From NCBI GenBank assembly GCA_028527945.1, contig JAQQAK010000313.1, positions 1 through 12,102 on the forward strand: DNA of 12,102 nt. Reading direction: 5' to 3'. Below are positions 6,174-12,102 of this stretch, in pieces. The notes beneath the pieces are model-generated. The model was not told the origin of the DNA and did no database searches. It saw only the letters and a program-made list of their open reading frames with translations. The first letter of the stretch is position 1. Each line of letters begins with the position of its first letter. Source of the DNA: Spirochaetaceae bacterium. Lineage in GTDB: Bacteria; Spirochaetota; Spirochaetia; UBA9216. Made by a program: the position numbers and the translations under genes.

Positions 6174-6898
6174 CAACAAAACTCCTTAGCCAATTCAACT
6201 ATCGGCAATATTTCACCTTCGCTAAACTGAGACGGAGCACATGAGGGCTGTTCATAATAAGGAGAAATTATTACACCTTTTTTGAGAAGTGTAGAAAAAA
6301 TATTCTTATAGGCGTCTTCTGAAACAGTTGGATACAGCCAAGGGCCTTGTCTCTTCCAAAAAGAAAAATCAAAAAAAGACCAAGTGTCATCCTTTAAGTT
6401 TTTCTTTGCAGCAGCAAGTTCTGCGGCCGCACGACAAAGCCCGCTATATAAATACTGAGGGATGAGATCATTCTCAGGAAGCTCTTTTTTACAGGAATCA
6501 GCCGCGCAAACCACTTTTACAATGCTGCTACCGGGCATTGGTAAAAGAAGTTCAAAAATCGTATTTTCAGGTGGTTGTTCAGATTCAAATGGCCTGAAAA
6601 CATAATAAGTCTCACCACCGCCAAAAACAATAGAACAAGCAGCTATTGAAGGGTACAAGCTCTGAAGTTGATTCAACAATCGCTTTTCCCAAACTCCGGG
6701 ATAAGCAGCAGATAAGCCCTTATCAAGGCAGTTTTTCATCATTAAAAGAGTCCTTCCCGGTTTATGCCCAAGAAAGGCTCTGCCTCCATCAAGATACATA
6801 TCAAAAAAACGGCGGCCATTAAAATCATAAACATGATAATCCCGGCATCTTTTTACCTTGGGAATTTTATTTATCAAGGAATTAGCTCCATTCATCAT
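6173..6898 (-). CDS. Shortened class-III aminotransferase-like protein, probably non-catalytic
   Basis: This 241-residue protein opens like a class-III (glutamate-1-semialdehyde type) aminotransferase: VYDFNGRRFFDMY near residues 23-35, then FLGHKPGR (42-49), a helix, and a GLSAAYPGVWEKRLLNQL segment. A VFGGGET (91-97) stands where SGTEA is usual. The last 50 residues (LLKKGVIISPYYEQPS...) resemble the small C-terminal domain of these enzymes. Members normally have 400-450 residues; the central PLP-binding domain, with its D-x-x-Q/H and catalytic Lys, is missing. Since one uninterrupted frame covers the gene, this looks like an old internal loss and not a fresh pseudogene. The start at 6898 has GGAG ten bases upstream and overlaps the helicase end by 17 bases; an ATG at 6895 is also possible. 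The frame continues to 6970 inside the helicase gene, which I judge unlikely. The next gene starts on this gene's stop. The aminotransferase relationship is moderately sure; the present function is unknown. Confidence 0.7.
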   Translation of the reverse strand: MMNGANSLINKIPKVKRCRDYHVYDFNGRRFFDMYLDGGRAFLGHKPGRTLLMMKNCLDKGLSAAYPGVWEKRLLNQLQSLYPSIAACSIVFGGGETYYVFRPFESEQPPENTIFELLLPMPGSSIVKVVCAADSCKKELPENDLIPQYLYSGLCRAAAELAAAKKNLKDDTWSFFDFSFWKRQGPWLYPTVSEDAYKNIFSTLLKKGVIISPYYEQPSCAPSQFSEGEILPIVELAKEFC

Positions 6899-8999
6899 TT
6901 CCAAAAATCTCCAGATGACTGTCATATTCGGGAAGAAATCTTCCGCTACGGCCGCTTTCAAATTGAACAATTATATAAATTTGTCCACCGGCCTCTCCAC
7001 TTTTTGCGATCACACCACTGCCGTAATCTTCATGAAAAACAGCTGTTCCTGCTTTATATCCAGCAGCTTCTGTTTCAGAGCTTCCAGAAAAACCAGTGCC
7101 TTTACGTGCAGATGCTCCATCAAGGACTTCAACCTGCTCATCAGGAATCTCTGACAAAAACATTGATGGAGCAAAAAACTGAGTTCGCCCCCATATCCGG
7201 CGACTCCGACACGATGTAAAATAGAGCTCATTTTTTGCTCTTGTTATACTTACATAAAAGATTCGACGCTCTTCTTCAAGCTCTTCAGGACTTTCCTCTC
7301 TACCAGAAGGAAAAAGGCCTTCTTCCATACCAGTAATTATAACACGATCAAACTCAAGCCCTTTTGTATTGTGCATTGTTATAAGGGTTACCGCGTCTTC
7401 AACTTCAGGTGAAGAATTATTTCCAACAGCCTCACGATCAAGCTCAAGTTCTTCAAGAAAAAGAACAAGAGCCTCTCTACCTGTACCATACCCTGATGCG
7501 GCAGAAACTAGTTCGTTCAAGTTATTTTCTTTAGCCGAAGCGGTTGTTTCATCTTTCTTGAGATAATAGTCAAGCAAATGAGATTCTTCAACCAGTTCCG
7601 CAAGAAATTCAGAAAGAGGCATTATATCAATTTTAGAATCCATAAAATCAATCAATTTTTTAAAATTATTAAATCCGGCCTGAGCTTTTGCTGAAAGTTT
7701 GATTGAAAAACCTGCAAGAATAAGGTCTACATTAAGTTTGGCAGATTCAGAAATTATCTTGTTAACAGTAACCTTGCCTATTCCACGGGTTGGCTTATTA
7801 ATAATTCGCGTAAAAGCAACAGCATCATTTTTATTTACCATAAAAGACAAAAGCGCAATAATATCTTTGATTTCTTCTCTTTCCAAAAAGCGTAAAGCGC
7901 CAACTATCTTATACGGAATTCCAAGACGTGAAAAACATGTTTCAAAACTCATAGACTGAGCATTTGTTCTGTATAAAATTGCAGTATCTGAAAGATTTCC
8001 GTCTTCAAGAAGAGCCGCGCAGAAATCTGCCTCAGCTGCCTGATTATCAAGATAAACAATCTTGGCCTTCTCTCCTTCAGAACGTTCTGTCCAAAGTTTT
8101 TTTCCAAGCCGGTTTTCATTATTAACAACAACTTCAGATGCTATCTCAAGAATAGGCGCGGTAGAGCGATAATTTTGTTCAAGTTTAATAATTTTAGTGT
8201 CAGGAAACTCTTGTGGAAATGATAGAATATTACGAACCTCAGCGCCGCGAAATTTATATATAGACTGATCATCATCTCCAACAACGCAGATAGAATTCCC
8301 CGCTCCGGAAAGAAGTTTTAACAACTCATATTGCGCAATGTTTGAATCCTGATACTCGTCTACCATAACAACTCTAAACCTTTGACAGATTCGCCTTCTA
8401 AGCTCGTCATTTTCTTTTAATAATTCAACAGGACGAGATATAAGACCGCCAAAATCAAGATTACCTACAGAACGAAGTTTTTGCTCATAAAAGTTATAAA
8501 CATCGGCAAAGTCAGGTACTGTTGCAATTTGAGATAAATCATCTTCAGGAGTAAGACAATAATCTTTTGCCCTACTTATCCATTTGGAATAAGGAGAGAG
8601 TTTCTTTTTATTTTTATCTGGAAAGATGGTTTGAAGAAGACTAAGAGAATCATCATCATCGTAAATAGAAAAACTTTGTTTTAAATCTGCTGTTAAATGT
8701 GCATTATTACGCATTAACCAGGCACCAAAAGAATGGAACGTTCTTATCATTACTGCCGCTCCGGCACCTGGAACCATAGAATTTACTCTTTCACGCATTT
8801 CGCCAGCAGCCTTGTTTGTAAAGGTTACAGCAAGTATAGAACGAGGGTTCATAAGTTTCTGATCTATCAACCAAGCAATTCGTGTTGTAATAACTCTTGT
8901 TTTTCCAGAGCCGGCCCCTGCTAAAATAAGAAGAGAAGAGCCTTCATAGGTTACGGCCTCAAGTTGTGATGGATTAAGACTTTTAAGATAATTCGTCAT
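6882..8999 (-). CDS. pcrA: UvrD/PcrA-family superfamily 1 DNA helicase
   Basis: This 705-residue ATP-dependent 3'-5' DNA helicase acts in repair, clearing proteins from DNA, and replication restart. All SF1 motifs are present in order: Q motif LNPSQLEAV (8-16), Walker A AGAGSGKT with Lys33, AVTFTNKAAGEM (57-68), TFHSFG (87-92), Walker B DEYQD (214-218), GDDDQSIYKFRGA (241-253), LEQNYRST (273-280), TMHNTKGLEFDRV (541-553) and YVSITRAKNELY (582-593). The last 55 residues (GTAVFHEDYGSGVI...) form the Tudor-like tail typical of PcrA/UvrD, which contacts RNA polymerase in those proteins. Length is normal. The ATG lies four bases after the stop of the upstream permease gene and has no clear Shine-Dalgarno sequence, so translation may depend on coupling. 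Its end overlaps the aminotransferase-like gene. The family is certain; naming it PcrA or UvrD is a matter of convention. Confidence 0.95.
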   Translation of the reverse strand: MTNYLKSLNPSQLEAVTYEGSSLLILAGAGSGKTRVITTRIAWLIDQKLMNPRSILAVTFTNKAAGEMRERVNSMVPGAGAAVMIRTFHSFGAWLMRNNAHLTADLKQSFSIYDDDDSLSLLQTIFPDKNKKKLSPYSKWISRAKDYCLTPEDDLSQIATVPDFADVYNFYEQKLRSVGNLDFGGLISRPVELLKENDELRRRICQRFRVVMVDEYQDSNIAQYELLKLLSGAGNSICVVGDDDQSIYKFRGAEVRNILSFPQEFPDTKIIKLEQNYRSTAPILEIASEVVVNNENRLGKKLWTERSEGEKAKIVYLDNQAAEADFCAALLEDGNLSDTAILYRTNAQSMSFETCFSRLGIPYKIVGALRFLEREEIKDIIALLSFMVNKNDAVAFTRIINKPTRGIGKVTVNKIISESAKLNVDLILAGFSIKLSAKAQAGFNNFKKLIDFMDSKIDIMPLSEFLAELVEESHLLDYYLKKDETTASAKENNLNELVSAASGYGTGREALVLFLEELELDREAVGNNSSPEVEDAVTLITMHNTKGLEFDRVIITGMEEGLFPSGREESPEELEEERRIFYVSITRAKNELYFTSCRSRRIWGRTQFFAPSMFLSEIPDEQVEVLDGASARKGTGFSGSSETEAAGYKAGTAVFHEDYGSGVIAKSGEAGGQIYIIVQFESGRSGRFLPEYDSHLEIFGNDEWS

Positions 9000-9003
9000 T
9001 ATT

Positions 9004-9762
9004 TTAGATTATCAGGAAAATAGACGAAACTAAAGTGGCAACAATAACAAATATTCGGTATGGTTTTTCAGGAAGCCTCTTTACCAAAAGAAGACCAATC
9101 AGACCACCTATAACTATTGCTGGAATAAGAAGAAGGTCAAAACAGAAAGACCTTATAGAAACCGTTTGCCAAACAAAAATGTGGAGCGGCAGCTTGATAA
9201 GATTTATAACCCAGAAAAACCATGCCCGTGTTGCAACAAACTCATCCTTATCAAGGTCTATTGAAAGAAAGTATACTGTCATAATTGGTCCTGCCGCGTT
9301 ACCAATCATAGTTGAAAAACCACCAAGAAGTCCAATAGCAGCATTTGTATACCAATGACTTTTCAGGCTGAAATTGCGGCCGGATATTTCTTTGTAAACA
9401 AGAAATATCAAAACTATAAAAACCGCGCAAGCCATTAAGAGTTTAAAAAGTTTATCAGAGACAAAATTACCAATTAAAAGAGCAATAAGAATTCCGCAAA
9501 TAGCCCAAGGCATAAGCCCAAGAAACTCTTTCCATTTGACACCTTTTCTAAAAGAAAAAACTGCAAAAATATCTGCAAGAATCAAGATTGGAAGAACTAT
9601 TCCGCTTGAGGCCTTGCCTCCAAAAATTGAAGCGAATATTGGAATAGCTAAAAGAGACAGACTAACAAGGCCGGTCTTATTTGCTCCAATTAAAATGGCT
9701 CCTAAAAATAAAAGGAGCCACTCTATTTGAGTAAAATTAAATGAAGATAAAAAATTTATCAT
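9004..9762 (-). CDS. TSUP-family (TauE/SafE) membrane permease
   Basis: The 252-residue integral membrane protein has about seven or eight hydrophobic segments in two similar halves. The first half carries GANKTG (26-31) and the second GGFSTMIGNAAGP (147-159), the paired signatures of the TauE/SafE (TSUP) family. Family members move anions across the inner membrane, often sulfite, sulfonates or other small sulfur or organic acids. The substrate cannot be read from this sequence, and no sulfur-metabolism gene is in the same cluster. The length is typical. The ATG at 9762 lies nine bases after the glnS stop, within a run of A's on the coding strand and with no good Shine-Dalgarno sequence. It is probably co-transcribed with glnS and the helicase. 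The family is secure, the substrate unknown. Confidence 0.88.
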   Translation of the reverse strand: MINFLSSFNFTQIEWLLLFLGAILIGANKTGLVSLSLLAIPIFASIFGGKASSGIVLPILILADIFAVFSFRKGVKWKEFLGLMPWAICGILIALLIGNFVSDKLFKLLMACAVFIVLIFLVYKEISGRNFSLKSHWYTNAAIGLLGGFSTMIGNAAGPIMTVYFLSIDLDKDEFVATRAWFFWVINLIKLPLHIFVWQTVSIRSFCFDLLLIPAIVIGGLIGLLLVKRLPEKPYRIFVIVATLVSSIFLII

Positions 9763-9771
9763 TTTTTTTGC

Positions 9772-11457
9772 TTAATTCTTTCTCTGGATTTTTGCCCAGG
9801 TATCACGAAGTCCAACAGTTTTGTTAAAAACTGGTTTATCAGCAGTTGAATCAGGATCAACACAAAAATAACCCTGACGCAAAAACTGTACACTTGTAAA
9901 AGCCTTTTCTTCTACAAGAGCAGGTTCTACCCAACAGTTTTCAAGGATTTCAAGAGAATCTGGATCAATATCATCAAGAAAATTCCCTGTCGCAGCTCCA
10001 GGAGCTTCGTTATTAAACAGATGAGAATAAAGCCTTACCTCAGATTTTACAGCATGTTCAGCTGAAACCCAGTGACTTGTTCCTTTTACCTTTCGTCCAT
10101 CATCAGTCCATCCACCTTTCGATGCAGGATCATAAGTACAATGAACTTCCAAAATCTCTCCTGTTTCAGGATCTTTTTTATAATCGACACATTTCACATA
10201 GTAAGCGTGTTTTAGCCGAATTTCTTTTCCTGGAGCGAGTCTAAAATATTTTTTATTTGGAGCTTCTTCGCGAAAGTCATCCTGCTCTATCCAAAGTTCA
10301 CGTGAAAAAGGAATTTTCCTTGTTCCACCGTCTGGATCTTCCGGATTATTTTCACCGTCAAACCATTCGACTTCTCCTTCAGGATAATTGTCAATAATAA
10401 GCTTAAGAGGCTTTAGAACAGCCATACGTCTTAAGGCACGTTTATTTAAATCTTCTCTTAGACAATGCTCCAATAAGGCTATATCTACTGTGCTATCAAC
10501 TTTAGAAACACCAATACGGGAACAGAAATCTCTCAAAGATTCAGGAGTATACCCGCGTCGTCTCATTCCGCTTATTGTAGGCATACGGGGATCATCCCAA
10601 CCATTTACATGATCTTCCTTTACAAGCTGAAGAAGCTTACGTTTACTCATAATTGTATAATTAAGATTAAGTCTTGCAAACTCTATCTGCTGAGGATGAA
10701 AAAGCTCAGGGAGCTGATCTAAAAACCAATTATACAAAGGACGGTGATCCTCAAACTCAAGAGTACAGATAGAATGGGTAACTCCTTCTATTGAATCTTC
10801 AAGTCCATGAGCCCAATCATACATAGGATATATACACCACTTGTTTCCCTGACGAGGATGCTCAGCTCTAACAATACGGTACATCACTGGATCTCTCATA
10901 TTGAGGTTTCCGGATTCCATATCAATTTTAGCTCTTAGAACCTTTGAACCATCTTCAAATTCGCCTTCTTTCATTCGAACAAAAAGATCAAGATTATCCT
11001 CAACACTCCTATCTCTGTAAGGACTGGGCTTACCTGGTTTTGTAAGAGTTCCTCTGTATTCACGGATTTCTTCTGCTGACAAGTCATCAACATATGCCTT
11101 TCCTGCTTTAATAAGAATAAGAGCCCATTCATACATTTTATCAAAATAATCAGAAGCATAAAAAGCCTCGCCGCCCCAATCAAAGCCAAGCCAGCTTACA
11201 TCATTCTGAATTGAATCTATATATTCCTGTTCTTCCTTAGAAGGATTTGTATCATCAAAACGCAGATTACATTTGCCGTTGTAATCCTTTGCTATACCAA
11301 AATTTAAACAAATTGATTTTGCGTGTCCGATATGAAGGTATCCATTAGGCTCAGGAGGGAATCGTGTTTGTATTACAGTTCTCTTTCCTGATTCGAGATC
11401 AGAGTTTATGATATCACGAATAAAATTTGAAGGTGCCTTTTTCTCGTCATCGGCCAT
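9772..11457 (-). CDS. glnS: Glutaminyl-tRNA synthetase
   Basis: This 561-residue cytosolic class I synthetase attaches glutamine to tRNA-Gln with ATP. The HIGH motif (PPEPNGYLHIGH, residues 34-45), IMSKR (268-272) in place of KMSKS, and the GlnRS-specific blocks YDWAHGLEDSIEGVTHS (212-228), CTLEFEDHRPLYNW and GMRRRGYTPESLRDF are all visible. The C-terminal half is the beta-barrel anticodon-binding domain (LKPLKLIIDNYPEG... to LRDTWAKIQ). This separates it from GluRS, which has a helical C-terminus. Length matches bacterial GlnRS (about 550). AGGAG lies six bases upstream of the ATG at 11457. It is the first gene of the five-gene minus-strand cluster. Many bacteria lack GlnRS and use GatCAB amidotransferase on Glu-tRNA-Gln instead, and GlnRS is thought to have reached bacteria by transfer from eukaryotes. 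Identification is certain. Confidence 0.97.
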   Translation of the reverse strand: MADDEKKAPSNFIRDIINSDLESGKRTVIQTRFPPEPNGYLHIGHAKSICLNFGIAKDYNGKCNLRFDDTNPSKEEQEYIDSIQNDVSWLGFDWGGEAFYASDYFDKMYEWALILIKAGKAYVDDLSAEEIREYRGTLTKPGKPSPYRDRSVEDNLDLFVRMKEGEFEDGSKVLRAKIDMESGNLNMRDPVMYRIVRAEHPRQGNKWCIYPMYDWAHGLEDSIEGVTHSICTLEFEDHRPLYNWFLDQLPELFHPQQIEFARLNLNYTIMSKRKLLQLVKEDHVNGWDDPRMPTISGMRRRGYTPESLRDFCSRIGVSKVDSTVDIALLEHCLREDLNKRALRRMAVLKPLKLIIDNYPEGEVEWFDGENNPEDPDGGTRKIPFSRELWIEQDDFREEAPNKKYFRLAPGKEIRLKHAYYVKCVDYKKDPETGEILEVHCTYDPASKGGWTDDGRKVKGTSHWVSAEHAVKSEVRLYSHLFNNEAPGAATGNFLDDIDPDSLEILENCWVEPALVEEKAFTSVQFLRQGYFCVDPDSTADKPVFNKTVGLRDTWAKIQRKN

Positions 11458-11534
11458 AGTTTGCTCCTGTAATTATTAGCTATTTTAAAAATGAAGAATA
11501 TCACAAAATAAAGGTTATGTGGAGAGGCCGCATC

Positions 11535-11543
11535 ACTATAACA
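11535..11543 (-). promoter_or_regulatory. Possible extended -10 promoter for the glnS cluster
   Basis: The minus strand reads TGTTATAGT here: a five-of-six -10 with the TG of an extended -10 element. No convincing -35 lies at the expected distance. Transcription would start near 11528, about 70 nt before the glnS ATG. Other AT-rich hexamers (TAAAAT near 11484-11489) are alternatives. Confidence 0.3.
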
Positions 11544-11610
11544 GATTGTTTCCTTATCAGACTGACTGCTTTGTTTTGAAAGTTTTTAATGTGATAATAT
11601 TTTTTAGATA

Positions 11611-11639
11611 TAAAAGAGCCGAAAATTCCGGCTCTTTTA
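11611..11639 (-). terminator. Hairpin terminator after the right-edge gene
   Basis: TAAAAGAGCCG (11611-11621) pairs perfectly with CGGCTCTTTTA (11629-11639), an 11-bp stem with a seven-base loop. In the minus direction the stem ends in TTTTAT just after the stop of the right-edge gene, fitting a Rho-independent terminator. The stem carries A's on one side and T's on the other, so it could work in both directions. It separates that gene from the glnS promoter region. Confidence 0.88.
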
Positions 11640-11643
11640 ATTA

Positions 11644-12102
11644 TTAGAATTCAGAGACAAACTTGTCACAAATACCTTCAATTACAGGCTCAAATAGCTC
11701 AACAAATTGATCTATATCGTATACTCCTGCAACAATTCCTACAGTCTCTGAACTTTGTCCGTAATAGGATTTGTTGAAAACGATTTCTCCATTCTGATCA
11801 ACGATGATGATGTTAAGAATAACAACAGCACCCATTTTACCATTTTTAGCAACTCCACCCATCATCATTTTTTGAAATTTAAAGTTGGCAAATATACTAC
11901 CTTTTACCCCAATTTCATTATAGAGCTTTGTAGAAAAATCTTCGTCTTTAACTTTTACGAACTTATAATCATCAGCAGTTATCAAATCAGATAGTTCCAT
12001 CATTGAATCACTATTAACATTCTTGTATGTTTCAGAAGAAAAGACTTCATCCTTTTCTTTAAATGTAACAACATCAATAGTCTTAAGCTTCTCGCAGAGA
12101 AT
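11644..12102 (-). CDS. Protein of unknown family, N-terminus outside window
   Basis: The frame is open from the right edge (12102) to a TAA at 11646-11644, giving 152 visible residues. Met codons at 12003 and 12000 are internal, since the frame has no stop upstream of them and there is no ribosome site. The visible protein alternates short strands and helices. It has an acidic, Lys-rich first third, then GVKGSIFANFKF, a Met/Gly-rich stretch (KMMMGGVAKNGKMG), a hydrophobic strand pair (AVVILNIIIVDQNGEIVF), KSYYGQSSETVGI, and a C-terminal helix ending in DKFVSEF. This repeating beta pattern, where a strand pair reports a value and a long final helix follows, is reminiscent of small spirochaete periplasmic or lipoproteins. 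The signal region is not visible, so export is a guess. I do not recognise a named family. A strong terminator follows directly. Confidence 0.75.
   Translation of the reverse strand: MLCEKLKTIDVVTFKEKDEVFSSETYKNVNSDSMMELSDLITADDYKFVKVKDEDFSTKLYNEIGVKGSIFANFKFQKMMMGGVAKNGKMGAVVILNIIIVDQNGEIVFNKSYYGQSSETVGIVAGVYDIDQFVELFEPVIEGICDKFVSEF

Noticed and set aside
6899..6970. Start of the aminotransferase-like gene at 6970, deep inside the helicase gene
   Set aside because: It would overlap the helicase by 89 bases; the ATG at 6898 has GGAG upstream and the family resemblance begins after it.
6764..7219. Long open frames on the + strand opposite the helicase and aminotransferase-like genes
   Set aside because: They run antisense to well-supported coding sequence, have no ribosome site and give protein sequence with no family character.
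11458..11643. A tRNA, riboswitch or T-box upstream of glnS
   Set aside because: No cloverleaf, T-box sequence or antiterminator structure is visible. The only strong hairpin (11611-11639) is the terminator of the neighbouring gene.
1..12102. CRISPR array, insertion sequence, phage gene or integrase site
   Set aside because: No regularly spaced repeats, transposase or integrase motifs, or terminal inverted repeats were seen on either strand.

Overview
This 12.1 kb window is AT-rich, densely packed bacterial chromosome. The gene content suggests a spirochaete, most likely Treponema or a close relative: low GC, a type-II-like branched-chain aminotransferase, a single-cluster ferredoxin, a bacterial GlnRS, and TPR and envelope proteins of unfamiliar families. 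The assignment rests on overall resemblance and not on a marker gene, so it is an inference. I see no insertion sequence, phage gene, CRISPR array, tRNA or rRNA.

Layout from left to right. (1) The C-terminal part of a TPR-repeat protein enters from the left edge on the + strand. It ends stop-to-stop against a minus-strand branched-chain aminotransferase (ilvE). (2) A divergent intergenic region with a perfect GTTCCGGAAC palindrome separates ilvE from a small standalone SSB on the + strand, which is followed by a clear intrinsic terminator. (3) A + strand flavoprotein disulfide reductase of the CoA-disulfide reductase/NADH oxidase type converges, again with overlapping stops, on a minus-strand signalling protein. 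That protein has receiver-like, PAS and histidine-kinase-like domains, and its receiver and ATPase active sites look degraded. (4) A second divergent region carries a promoter overlapped by an 8-bp inverted repeat, and leads into a 61-aa [4Fe-4S] ferredoxin on the + strand. (5) The ferredoxin converges with a compact five-gene minus-strand cluster. In transcription order this is glnS, a TSUP-family permease, a UvrD/PcrA helicase, a shortened class-III aminotransferase-like protein without a visible PLP lysine, and a 101-aa membrane protein. Spacings are 9 nt, 4 nt, a 17-nt overlap and a 1-nt overlap, so the cluster is probably one operon with translational coupling at its end. (6) Upstream of glnS lies the 3' part of a minus-strand protein of unknown family, closed by a strong hairpin terminator and running off the right edge.

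Most genes are housekeeping or metabolic: amino-acid transamination, translation, DNA unwinding, ssDNA binding and electron or thiol redox. No complete new multi-gene system is evident. The parts least explained by known biology are the shortened aminotransferase-like protein coupled to a small membrane protein, the apparent pseudokinase, and the SSB without the usual acidic C-terminal tip. Convergent neighbours here have no intergenic gap, with gene ends overlapping by 4, 4 and 17 nt.
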